A stretch of 11,377 bases of DNA from an uncultured Solobacterium sp. (GCA_900552125.1 URYK01000064.1:1-11377), one strand, 5' to 3'. Numbered from the stretch's first letter, positions 1 through 6,109 are shown. Numbers and translations: made by a program. Notes: generated by a model from the letters alone, not told the origin.

Positions 1-79
1 TATTGTTTCCAAAAGAATCTTTGTATCGAATTTGAATGTCCCATTTGTTAGTTATCGGATTCTTCTTCGCTGTTGCCAT
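1..79 (-). CDS. Tyrosine-type site-specific integrase, N-terminal fragment (cut by window edge)
   Basis: Only the first 26 codons are in the window; the gene runs off the left edge. They contain a tryptophan-anchored segment, KWDIQIRYKDSFGNN (residues 12-26). This resembles the AP2-like arm-type DNA-binding domain that begins many Firmicutes phage and ICE integrases, where a W-x-V/I-x-I/F-R-Y-K-D pattern is common. The ATG at 79 is preceded by AAGGAGG with 9 bases between, a strong ribosome binding site lying inside the upstream xis-like gene. The two genes overlap by 32 bases in different frames and should be co-transcribed and probably coupled. An integrase would catalyse insertion and excision of the element, helped by the xis-like protein. 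The catalytic R-H-R-Y residues are not visible, so the family call rests on this short N-terminus plus its position after xis. Confidence 0.72.
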   Translation of the reverse strand, partial: MATAKKNPITNKWDIQIRYKDSFGNN

Positions 80-284
80 TTTGATCATCCTCCTTATTCA
101 CGTTTGACTCACTGAAATAAAGAATATCATTTAAATATTCAAAAGGAATTCTACCTCTAATAGTAAGCTTGTTCATTTTTTCTAGTTTTTCATTCGCTTC
201 GTGAATGATTTTGTATGCTTTACTAATAGATACATCTAACATTTCAGCTACATCTCCTGCTCTTAATAAGATTTTCTTTGCCAT
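48..284 (-). CDS. Excisionase-like small HTH DNA-binding protein
   Basis: This 78-residue protein has a winged-helix/HTH of the excisionase/MerR-like type. Residues 8-30 (from RAGDVAEML to YKIIHEAN) form the helix-turn-helix, followed by a wing-like segment TIRGRIPFEYL at 41-51. The C-terminal tail (60-78) is acidic and low in complexity. Small proteins of this make-up, with an 'AEML.VS.SKAYKII..N..L' core, commonly sit directly before tyrosine integrases in Firmicutes elements. There they act as recombination directionality factors or local regulators. The start is supported by GAGGTGA 6 bases upstream of the ATG. The last 32 bases overlap the integrase start and carry its ribosome binding site, which may explain the low-complexity tail. 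It is transcribed from a strong promoter at 379-407, divergently from the repressor gene. The family call is good; true excision activity is inferred. Confidence 0.8.
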   Translation of the reverse strand: MAKKILLRAGDVAEMLDVSISKAYKIIHEANEKLEKMNKLTIRGRIPFEYLNDILYFSESNVNKEDDQNGNSEEESDN

Positions 285-344
285 TGATAATCACCTCGCT
301 TTCTTATGTATTGATTAATATTCGGGACCCATCAGTGATTATCT

Positions 345-380
345 TTTTATATATTTATATGAAAATCTTATATTTCATAT
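345..380. repeat. Operator-like direct repeat copy 1, containing an ATATGAAA/TTTCATAT palindrome
   Basis: This 36-base AT-rich unit recurs at 414-449 with five mismatches (363-366 and 376). Within this copy, ATATGAAA (357-364) and TTTCATAT (373-380) form a perfect 8-base inverted repeat around an 8-base spacer. The right arm overlaps the -10 box of the xis-int promoter. Placement suggests a binding site for the dimeric XRE-family repressor encoded next door. This is inferred from position and symmetry, not shown. Confidence 0.6.
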
Positions 381-407
381 TGTAAAGAGTTCTGTTGGAG
401 TTGTCAA
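379..407 (-). promoter_or_regulatory. Promoter for the xis-int operon
   Basis: On the minus strand a perfect TTGACA (402-407) is followed after exactly 17 bases by TACAAT (379-384). This is a near-consensus sigma-70/SigA promoter about 95 bases upstream of the xis-like start. The left arm and the start-site region fall inside the palindrome and direct repeat at 345-380, so a repressor bound there would block initiation. Confidence 0.8.
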
Positions 408-413
408 CAATTA

Positions 414-449
414 TTTTATATATTTATATGATTTGCTTATATTTTATAT
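414..449. repeat. Operator-like direct repeat copy 2
   Basis: This second copy of the 36-base unit matches 31 of 36 positions of 345-380, at an offset of 69 bases. It ends just before the -35 region of the repressor promoter. Its palindrome is degenerate (ATATGATT and TTTTATAT), which would suit a weaker operator. An extra exact half-site, ATATGAAA, lies at 464-471 between the -35 and -10 of the repressor promoter. Confidence 0.55.
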
Positions 450-454
450 ATATA

Positions 455-483
455 CTTATTTTTATATGAAATTATGATATAAT
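455..483 (+). promoter_or_regulatory. Promoter for the XRE repressor-EcsC operon, with internal half-operator
   Basis: TATAAT at 478-483 is preceded by TGA (475-477), giving an extended -10. The -35 region 17 bases upstream (CTTATT, 455-460) is weak, as is usual for extended -10 promoters. The spacer contains an exact ATATGAAA half-site (464-471), which suggests autorepression by the gene product. Confidence 0.65.
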
Positions 484-515
484 GATAAATAATACTTAAA
501 AAGGTGGAAGACAAT

Positions 516-1148
516 ATGAGTTTCGGAAATAGATTACAACAATTAAGAAAAGATATGAACATGACACAAAAAGAGTTTGCGGATTTATTAGAAATTCCTC
601 AGCCTTCTGTATCAGCCTATGAAAATAATAAGAATACACCTAACCAAGACATCCTTGTTACTATTGCAAAAAGATGTAATGTTTCATTAGATTGGTTATG
701 CGAAATATCAAACAATAAAAAATCGATCACATCCATGGATGATGTCGTCGACTTTCTATTTGAATTACTAGAAATTAGCGAACTAGGATTTGAAATCGAA
801 GTAAATAGACGTCCTTATAATGATATAGAGGCCGAAGATGATCGTTACTATGCACAGCTAACAGTTTATGGAAATGACTCTTATTCCGAAAATGCCACAT
901 TAGTAGAAGCAATTAACGAAATCAACCAAGCCTACAATAAGCATAAAAACTATTTAATGGATGATTTATATTATCAAAATCAAAAAGAACTTATCAAAGA
1001 GAAATATCAAGCTATTTTAACAAAAGAAAAGCTTCCTGAATTATCTCTAGAAGAGCAATCCAAGAAGCAATTAGAATATCTACAAAATGTAATGCAACGT
1101 AATAAAGAAAAAATTGAATTAGATAGAAAAAAGCGTGAAGAAAAATAA
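516..1148 (+). CDS. XRE-family (Cro/CI-type) transcriptional repressor
   Basis: The protein has 210 residues. An N-terminal HTH_3 domain spans about residues 5-62: LRKDMNMTQKEFADLL forms helices 1-2, QPSVSAYENNK the recognition helix, and NVSLDWLCEI the helix that closes the fold. The rest (about 70-165) is a domain I do not recognise, followed by a highly charged Lys/Glu-rich helical tail (about 175-210) likely to form a coiled coil. ATG 516 was chosen because AAGGTGG (501-507) sits 8 bases upstream. A GTG at 504 in the same frame would lie inside that ribosome binding site. The gene diverges from xis-int and shares an operator-bearing intergenic region, so it probably controls both directions like a phage or ICE repressor. 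It lacks an obvious LexA-type S24 peptidase domain, so induction would need another signal. It is followed closely by the ecsC-like gene, probably in one transcript. Confidence 0.85.
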   Translation: MSFGNRLQQLRKDMNMTQKEFADLLEIPQPSVSAYENNKNTPNQDILVTIAKRCNVSLDWLCEISNNKKSITSMDDVVDFLFELLEISELGFEIEVNRRPYNDIEAEDDRYYAQLTVYGNDSYSENATLVEAINEINQAYNKHKNYLMDDLYYQNQKELIKEKYQAILTKEKLPELSLEEQSKKQLEYLQNVMQRNKEKIELDRKKREEK

Positions 1149-1168
1149 CAATAAATAGGAGAAATAAA

Positions 1169-2131
1169 ATGGCTGACTTTAACAAACTTTTTAAAGATTC
1201 TTTATCAAAAGTAGGAGAATTAACAAAAAATGTAGATTTAAACGAATTAGCTTCTAAATCAAGCGAACTAGTGAAAAGCTCTACAAAAACTATTGCAGAT
1301 ACTGCTGGAAGTGTAATAAATGCTTCTGTAGAAAAAACACAAGAGCTAGCAAGTTTGGCATCAGATAAAATTTCAGAAATAGAGATCACTCCACAAGATG
1401 TATTGGTACGTGCTTTACATGTTCCAGGAGTCAAGATTGAAAGAAGTGAATTCTTATTTAAAGAATTAATTAAATATTATCCAGAAGAACAAGTATTAAA
1501 AGCTATTTCTTCCAATCCAGCATCTATGGGAATACCAAGAGAAAAAATTAACGAAATAGCAGATCAAGTCATAGAATATGAAACAAACAAAGTTTCCGCT
1601 ATTTCTTTTGCAGCAGGAATTCCTGGGGGATTTGCAATGGCTGCAACAATACCTGCAGATGTCGCTCAATATTTTGGTTTCCTTTTACGTGTAATGCAAA
1701 AATTAGCATATTTATATGGATTCCAAGAGTTTGAATTGAGTGAAAATAACATCAGCGATGAAACGATGAATCAATTACTTATTTTTCTAGGTGTCATGTT
1801 TGGTGTTAATGGAGCAAATCAAGGTGTCAAGATTATTGCAGAAACTGCAGGAAATAAAGTGTCGAAAACTTTAGCACAAAAAGCTTTAACTAAGACAACT
1901 TTATATCCAATTGTAAAAAAAGTAGCGACAACACTTGGATTTAAAATGACAAAAGATGTATTTGCTAAAGGTGTATCCAAAGTTGTTCCTGTTGTAGGTG
2001 GTGCGGTTAGTGGAGGATTAACATATCTTACCTTCAAGCCTTGCGCAATCAAGCTAAAAGATAACTTCAAATCATTAAATCTATCAGATCCTGAATTTTA
2101 TAGTTCTCTAACATTAGAACTAGAAAATTAA
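1169..2131 (+). CDS. EcsC-family protein (likely membrane-associated, function unknown)
   Basis: The protein has 320 residues. Residues 1-72 are rich in Ser, Lys, Leu and Ala and predicted helical/amphipathic, without a signal peptide. From about 75 to 300 the sequence resembles the EcsC family. It has a Gly-rich hydrophobic stretch AAGIPGGFAMAATIPADVAQYFG (148-170, quoted in outline only: key GIPGG and PADVAQ), then RVMQKLAYLYG (174-184), a second hydrophobic segment at 203-217, and a C-terminal VVPVVGGAVSGGLTYLT block (272-288). EcsC was named from the Bacillus EcsABC cluster, but its biochemical role is not established. AGGAG 7 bases before ATG 1169 supports the start. The gene begins 20 bases after the repressor gene, implying an operon. 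No transporter genes (EcsA/EcsB) accompany it, so it is an orphan EcsC in a mobile context, possibly a cargo or protective gene. That role is inference. Confidence 0.78.
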   Translation: MADFNKLFKDSLSKVGELTKNVDLNELASKSSELVKSSTKTIADTAGSVINASVEKTQELASLASDKISEIEITPQDVLVRALHVPGVKIERSEFLFKELIKYYPEEQVLKAISSNPASMGIPREKINEIADQVIEYETNKVSAISFAAGIPGGFAMAATIPADVAQYFGFLLRVMQKLAYLYGFQEFELSENNISDETMNQLLIFLGVMFGVNGANQGVKIIAETAGNKVSKTLAQKALTKTTLYPIVKKVATTLGFKMTKDVFAKGVSKVVPVVGGAVSGGLTYLTFKPCAIKLKDNFKSLNLSDPEFYSSLTLELEN

Positions 2132-2186
2132 AATAAAAATAAATTTTAAAAGTATAAAAAAACATATTCTACATTACTCTTTACAG

Positions 2187-2220
2187 TAGTATACACAAAT
2201 AGTATGTACTCAAAATGTAC
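2187..2220. repeat. Short direct repeats downstream of the ecsC gene
   Basis: TAGTATACAC (2187-2196) and TAGTATGTAC (2200-2209) are imperfect 10-base repeats 13 bases apart, followed by AATGTAC (2214-2220). GTAC also recurs at both ends of 2206-2220. The stretch lies in the otherwise empty gap between the ecsC stop and the terminator. It could be recombinase arm or core sites near an element boundary, or chance in AT-rich DNA. Confidence 0.3.
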
Positions 2221-2240
2221 CCAACGGTATCAACAAACAC

Positions 2241-2269
2241 AAAAAAAGCCTTTATTTAAAGGCTTTTTT
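2241..2269. terminator. Bidirectional terminator between ecsC-like gene and guaA
   Basis: A perfect palindrome has arms GCCTTTA (2248-2254) and TAAAGGC (2257-2263), with A-tract 2241-2247 and T-tract 2264-2269. It therefore works as an intrinsic terminator on both strands, ending the plus-strand operon and the minus-strand guaA transcript. Confidence 0.9.
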
Positions 2270-2281
2270 GCTATCTGTATA

Positions 2282-3823
2282 CTATTCGAACTCAATTGTT
2301 CCAGGAGGCTTACTTGTAATATCATACACTACTCGATTTACATGTTTAACCTCATTTACGATACGATTACTGATTACATCTAATACTTCATATGGAATCT
2401 TAGCCCAATCTGCTGTCATACCATCAATAGATGTTACTGCACGAATTGCTACTGCATAATCATAAGTACGCTGATCTCCCATAACACCTACAGAACGCAT
2501 ATTTGTTAAGCAAGTAAAGTACTGCCAGATTTCTTTCTGCAATCCTGCTTTAGCAATTTCTTCACGAAGAATATAATCAGATTCACGAACGATTTCTAAT
2601 TTTTCTTCTGTAATATCACCTAATACACGAATACCAAGACCTGGTCCTGGGAAAGGCTGACGCCATACCATTTCATCAGGTAATCCTAATTCTGTACCTA
2701 ATGCACGAACTTCATCCTTAAACAATGTATTTAATGGTTCAATCAATTTAAACTGCATATCTTCTGGCAATCCGCCAACATTGTGATGGGATTTGATTGT
2801 TTGTGCCGTTTTTGTACCGGATTCGATTACATCGGTATATAGTGTACCCTGTGCTAACCATTTGATATTTTCACCAGAAGTAAGTTTCTTAACTTCTTCA
2901 TCAAATGTATACACGAATTCATTACCAATAATTTTGCGTTTCTTTTCTGGATCACTTACACCAGCTAATTTACTTAAGAAACGATCTTTTGCATCGATCT
3001 TCACTAAGTTGATATTCATTTCACGACCAAATGTCTCCATAACACTTTCCGCTTCTCCTTTACGAAGAAGACCATGATCAATGAACATACAAATTAGCTG
3101 ATCACCAATTGCCTTATGCAATAATGCCGCAACTACAGATGAATCAACACCACCACTTAATCCTAATAATACTTTATCAGAACCAACAGTTGCGCGGATT
3201 TTTTCAATTTCCATATCTACGAAACTATGCATAGACCAGTCATTGTTGGCTTTACATACTTCAAATACGAAGTTTTTAAGAATATCATTTCCATACTCAG
3301 AATGACGAACTTCTGGATGGAACTGTAATGTATAAATTTTCTTTTCTTCATTACTTGTGGCAGCATATGTACATGTATCACTTGATGCATCTTTTACATA
3401 ACCTTCTGCTAATTTATCTACCTGATCTCCATGACTCATCCAAACGATTTGTTTTTTAGGAAGACCTTTAAATAATAAAGAATCAGATTCAACAGTAATT
3501 TCAGTTCTTCCATATTCTTTTGCTTCACAAGCTTTTACACTTCCGCCATTCATATAATGTGTCATCTGCATTCCATAACAAATACCTAAAATAGGAATAC
3601 CAGATTCAAAAATAGCTGGATCGCATTTAAATGCATTTTCATCATAAACACTATTTGGTCCACCAGAGAAAATAATTCCCTTAACATCACCAAATGCTTT
3701 GATTTCTTCTAATGTTAGAGTATGAGGGTGTAATTCTGAATAAACACCAAACTCACGGATACGTCGTGCAATTAACTGGTTATACTGACTACCAAAGTCA
3801 AGTACAATAATCTTATCAGCCAT
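2282..3823 (-). CDS. guaA: GMP synthase (glutamine-hydrolysing)
   Basis: The enzyme converts XMP, glutamine and ATP to GMP in the cytoplasm, the last step of guanine nucleotide synthesis. At 513 residues it is the normal full length for the two-domain enzyme. The N-terminal class I glutamine amidotransferase domain (about 1-195) shows the nucleophile Cys82 in GICYGMQM and the His169/Glu171 pair in FHPEV. The ATP pyrophosphatase domain carries the PP-loop SGGVDSS (223-229). The C-terminal dimerisation domain ends in [15 protein letters not shown] about 7 bases upstream supports the ATG at 3823. It lies downstream of the purine permease on the same strand, 117 bases apart, with two hairpins in the gap. 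Its 3' end is the site used by Tn5801-type integrative elements in other Firmicutes, and mobile-element genes lie directly beyond it here. Confidence 0.97.
   Translation of the reverse strand: MADKIIVLDFGSQYNQLIARRIREFGVYSELHPHTLTLEEIKAFGDVKGIIFSGGPNSVYDENAFKCDPAIFESGIPILGICYGMQMTHYMNGGSVKACEAKEYGRTEITVESDSLLFKGLPKKQIVWMSHGDQVDKLAEGYVKDASSDTCTYAATSNEEKKIYTLQFHPEVRHSEYGNDILKNFVFEVCKANNDWSMHSFVDMEIEKIRATVGSDKVLLGLSGGVDSSVVAALLHKAIGDQLICMFIDHGLLRKGEAESVMETFGREMNINLVKIDAKDRFLSKLAGVSDPEKKRKIIGNEFVYTFDEEVKKLTSGENIKWLAQGTLYTDVIESGTKTAQTIKSHHNVGGLPEDMQFKLIEPLNTLFKDEVRALGTELGLPDEMVWRQPFPGPGLGIRVLGDITEEKLEIVRESDYILREEIAKAGLQKEIWQYFTCLTNMRSVGVMGDQRTYDYAVAIRAVTSIDGMTADWAKIPYEVLDVISNRIVNEVKHVNRVVYDITSKPPGTIEFE
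2283..2293 (-). other. Candidate attachment core at the 3' end of guaA
   Basis: The minus-strand sequence GAGTTCGAATA covers the last codons of guaA. It matches 9 of 11 positions of GAGTGGGAATA, which I recall as the guaA 3'-end insertion repeat of Tn5801-like elements. The match partly reflects conservation of the GuaA C-terminus (IEF/WE), so it shows a usable site rather than proof of use. No second copy is visible in the window. Confidence 0.3.
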
Positions 3824-3845
3824 GAAAAACCTCCTTATTAAGAAA

Positions 3846-3900
3846 CCGATACTAGTTAGATGTATAGTATCGGCGGCATAGAAACGTTGTTATTTCCATG
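3846..3900 (-). promoter_or_regulatory. Two tandem hairpins in the permease-guaA gap (possible guaA leader element)
   Basis: Read on the minus strand, the first hairpin is CATGGAAA/TTTCTATG with an 8-base loop (3877-3900, one G-U pair). Three bases later comes a perfect 9-base-pair hairpin, CCGATACTA/TAGTATCGG with a 10-base loop (3846-3873). The second is followed by UUUCUU and then the guaA ribosome binding site. It could end part of the permease transcript, attenuate guaA, or mark a processed leader. The U-tract is poor, so a simple strong terminator is unlikely. It does not match a riboswitch class I know. Confidence 0.5.
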
Positions 3901-3940
3901 TATAATCATATCATTATTTTTTTAATTTTAAAATATATTT

Positions 3941-5275
3941 CTACATAAATTGTGGCAATGCAAAGTAAATCACAAAGATTACCATTAATACCCAAACTGT
4001 AATGTGGATTTCTTTGATTTTTCCTGCCGCAACCATCGCAATAGCATAAGCAATAAAACCAAATGCAATCCCATTAGAAATAGAATATGTTAGAATCATC
4101 ATAACAATAGTAATGAAACCTGCAATTGCATACACCATTTCATCCCATTCAATTTCTTTCAGCTGCTGAGCCATTAAAATACCAACGATTACTAGTGCCG
4201 GTGCAGTTACCGCATTTGTAACAGCAGATAATACGATTGGTGAGAATAAAATAGACACAAAGAATAAGATACCAGTAGTACATGCAGTTAATCCTGTTCT
4301 ACCACCAACTTCAACACCAGATGTAGATTCTACGAAAGATGTAACGGTAGATGTACCTAAAGCAGCACCTGCCACAGTACCAATTGCATCCGCAAGTAAT
4401 GCACGTTCTACATTTTCCAATTCACCTTTTTCATTTACTAAACCAATTCGATTCGCTACCGCAACTAATGTTCCTGCTGTATCAAAGAAATCAACGAATA
4501 GGAAAGAGAAGATAATAACAAAAGCTTTTAACGGATTCGCAAATAGCTCTCCCATTCCTTCCATAAATGAACCTGCTGCCTGCATTTCAAAGTTTACTTC
4601 AAACATGCTTTCAGGCAATGCTGGCATTCCTTCCAAACCAAATACACTACCACAGATAATTCCTACTACTGCAGTAATAACCATCCCTACAAATACAGCT
4701 GCTGGAACTTTTTTCACAATTAGCGCAATGGTAATGATAATACCAAATAAAGCTAATAAAACTGTAGGATCCGCAAAATTTCCAATTGTCACAAAAGTAG
4801 ATTCACTTCCTGCAATAATCCCAGCATTTTTCAATCCTACAAATGCAATAAAGAAACCAATACCTGCACCGATTGCCATCTTTAATTGCTTAGGAATCGC
4901 ATTAATAATTACTTTACGAATTCCAGTAACAGAAATCACAATAAAAATTAAACCAGAAACAAATACACCTGCTAAAGCAGCCTGCCAGCTCATTCCCATC
5001 TGTCCGCAAATGGTATAAGCAAATAATGCATTGACTCCCATACCAGCTGCTAAAGCCACTGGATAATTAGCAATAACCCCCATTACAATACTTGCAAATC
5101 CGGCAGAAATAGCGGTTGCCATAAAAACAGACGAAACGTCCATACCAGAATCATGAAGAATTGCTGGATTGACTCCTAAGATATACGCCATCGCTAAAAA
5201 TGTCGTAATACCTGCAATAATTTCCGTTTTTACAGTTGTCTGCTTTTCTTTTAATTTAAACACTTTTTCTAACAT
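3941..5275 (-). CDS. pbuG: Guanine/hypoxanthine permease, AzgA-like (NCS2 group)
   Basis: This 444-residue polytopic membrane protein should import purine bases by proton symport, feeding salvage. The N-terminus EIIAGITTFLAMAYILGVNP (18-37) is the hallmark of the AzgA/PbuG branch of nucleobase permeases. Family motifs GMGVNALFAY (78-87) and VDFFDTAGTL (261-270) line the substrate site in this group. Hydrophobic segments recur through the whole chain, as expected for 12-14 membrane spans, and the length is normal. AGAGG about 6 bases upstream supports the ATG. A guanine-class riboswitch and terminator precede the gene. This favours guanine, hypoxanthine or xanthine over adenine as ligand-linked substrate, hence the pbuG symbol. 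guaA follows on the same strand. Exact substrate range within AzgA-like proteins cannot be read from sequence. Confidence 0.88.
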   Translation of the reverse strand: MLEKVFKLKEKQTTVKTEIIAGITTFLAMAYILGVNPAILHDSGMDVSSVFMATAISAGFASIVMGVIANYPVALAAGMGVNALFAYTICGQMGMSWQAALAGVFVSGLIFIVISVTGIRKVIINAIPKQLKMAIGAGIGFFIAFVGLKNAGIIAGSESTFVTIGNFADPTVLLALFGIIITIALIVKKVPAAVFVGMVITAVVGIICGSVFGLEGMPALPESMFEVNFEMQAAGSFMEGMGELFANPLKAFVIIFSFLFVDFFDTAGTLVAVANRIGLVNEKGELENVERALLADAIGTVAGAALGTSTVTSFVESTSGVEVGGRTGLTACTTGILFFVSILFSPIVLSAVTNAVTAPALVIVGILMAQQLKEIEWDEMVYAIAGFITIVMMILTYSISNGIAFGFIAYAIAMVAAGKIKEIHITVWVLMVIFVIYFALPQFM

Positions 5276-5301
5276 AGTACCCTCTTTCTGTCTTTACAAA
5301 C

Positions 5302-5328
5302 AAAAAAATACCGCAAAAAAAGCAGCAT
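5302..5328 (-). terminator. Riboswitch expression-platform terminator
   Basis: On the minus strand AUGCUGC (5328-5322) and GCGGUAU (5314-5308) form a 7-base-pair stem (two G-U pairs) around a U7 loop. Seven U residues follow (5308-5302). It lies between the aptamer and the permease start, so ligand binding is expected to favour termination and switch the permease off. Confidence 0.75.
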
Positions 5329-5341
5329 TCATATATCCCTT

Positions 5342-5406
5342 CATCGTAGTCTGAAATAGGTTTTCAGGTAGAAACGCTTTCACCATTCTCGAAAGTATAT
5401 ACGATG
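5342..5406 (-). promoter_or_regulatory. Purine riboswitch aptamer, guanine class
   Basis: The minus strand contains all three helices of the purine aptamer. P1 pairs CAUCGUA (5406-5400) with UACGAUG (5348-5342). P2 is CUUUCG/UGAAAG with a 7-base loop AGAAUGG, and P3 is CUGAA/UUCAG with a 7-base loop AACCUAU. The invariant joining strand GUUUCUACC is present (5375-5367). Aligned with the Bacillus xpt aptamer, the ligand-reading base equivalent to nucleotide 74 is C (plus-strand G5349, in GACUACG), which specifies guanine/hypoxanthine; adenine riboswitches have U there. P3 is one pair shorter than in xpt. Confidence 0.93.
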
Positions 5407-5423
5407 TTCTTTAAGACCTGTTC

Positions 5424-5452
5424 ATTATAGACAAAAATGAAACAATTTGCAA
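5424..5452 (-). promoter_or_regulatory. Promoter for the riboswitch-permease transcript
   Basis: On the minus strand TTGCAA (5452-5447) and TATAAT (5429-5424) are 17 bases apart, placing the start a few bases upstream of aptamer helix P1. Confidence 0.75.
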
Positions 5453-5489
5453 GTAATTTCCCTTTTTACTTTAAAATAAAGGACATTCT

Positions 5490-5533
5490 ATAAAACAAAA
5501 AGAGCTTTTTCATCCTTCTAGAAAAAACTCTTT
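5490..5533 (-). terminator. Terminator overlapping the 3' end of the S51 peptidase gene
   Basis: On the minus strand AAAGAGUUUUUUC pairs with GAAAAAGCUCUUU around a short loop, followed by UUUGUUUU. The upstream arm (5533-5521) lies inside the last codons and the stop codon (5512-5510) falls within the hairpin, so coding sequence and terminator are merged. Confidence 0.7.
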
Positions 5534-6109
5534 ATCTTCCTCTTTCACGAAAGCTGCTTTATCTACACAACCAATCTTTCGTATAGATCCTGTGTCTAAT
5601 ACATCAAATCCTTTACGCTCTTCTTTTTGATAATGTGGACAAAAAACACCTTCGATTAAATGCATTCCATCCACAAGAGAAAAGCCTTCTTCACTTTGAC
5701 TATAGCCTTGATTAAAGAGTACATTGGCACCTGCACTAAGACCACACACAACAAGTCCGTGTTCATATTGTTTACGTATAACTTCTATTAATTGATGAGC
5801 CTCTAGCTGTTCCATAAGAAGAGTTGTATCTCCAGCTCCTAAATATAAAAGATCTTTTTCTTCTAATTTCTTAGCTATTTCTTCATCACTAAGTTTTGTA
5901 TGCAACAAACGTAAAGCTTCTACCTCACAGCCTAAACTTCGATAATATTGTTTAAATCGCTTTGCATATCCCTGATCATCACGACTAGCAGCTCCTAGAA
6001 ACAAGACTTTTGGCTTTTCTGAATGACATCGTGAAATGGCATATTCATCAATCTTTCTTGTTTCACCTTTCTGAAAGCTGCCTCCTCCAATCGCAATTAA
6101 TGTTCTCAT
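5510..6109 (-). CDS. Peptidase family S51 protein (dipeptidase E/cyanophycinase-like)
   Basis: This 199-residue protein has the class I glutamine-amidotransferase-like fold used by S51 serine peptidases such as PepE. IAIGGGSF (6-12 region) opens the fold, followed by YLGAGDTTLLM (90-99), the nucleophile elbow CGLSAGAN with Ser125, and FCPHY with the likely catalytic His159. PepE cleaves aspartyl dipeptides; other members act on different small substrates, so the substrate is open. It is about 30 residues shorter than E. coli PepE. Its start overlaps the stop of the upstream aminotransferase in an ATGA, with no clear ribosome binding site, so translation is probably coupled to that gene. The pairing suggests peptide- or amino-acid-catabolic teamwork: the peptidase releases an amino acid that the aminotransferase then uses. 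That link is inference. Confidence 0.85.
   Translation of the reverse strand: MRTLIAIGGGSFQKGETRKIDEYAISRCHSEKPKVLFLGAASRDDQGYAKRFKQYYRSLGCEVEALRLLHTKLSDEEIAKKLEEKDLLYLGAGDTTLLMEQLEAHQLIEVIRKQYEHGLVVCGLSAGANVLFNQGYSQSEEGFSLVDGMHLIEGVFCPHYQKEERKGFDVLDTGSIRKIGCVDKAAFVKEEDKEFFLEG

Noticed and set aside
504..515. GTG start four codons upstream for the XRE repressor
   Set aside because: The GTG lies inside the AAGGTGG ribosome binding site that serves ATG 516 at normal spacing.
1012..1434. 140-codon minus-strand frame across the repressor-ecsC junction
   Set aside because: It is antisense to two well-supported genes, has no ribosome binding site I can see, and its composition mirrors the opposite coding strand.
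1819..2070. 83-codon minus-strand frame inside the ecsC-like gene
   Set aside because: Low-complexity antisense shadow of the EcsC coding region.
381..2185. TGTAAAGAGT at 381-390 and its reverse complement at 2176-2185, as possible paired recombination sites
   Set aside because: A shared 10-mer is expected by chance more than once in about 2 kb, and the first copy lies in a promoter spacer.
3877..3900. GTTTCTATG in the guaA leader as a second purine riboswitch
   Set aside because: It resembles the conserved GTTTCTACC, but P1, the P2/P3 kissing loops and the specificity base are missing; the sequence forms a simple hairpin instead.
4605..5018. 137-codon plus-strand frame inside the permease gene
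   Set aside because: Its Pro/Thr/Ile-rich repetitive composition is the complement of membrane-segment codons; no start signal.
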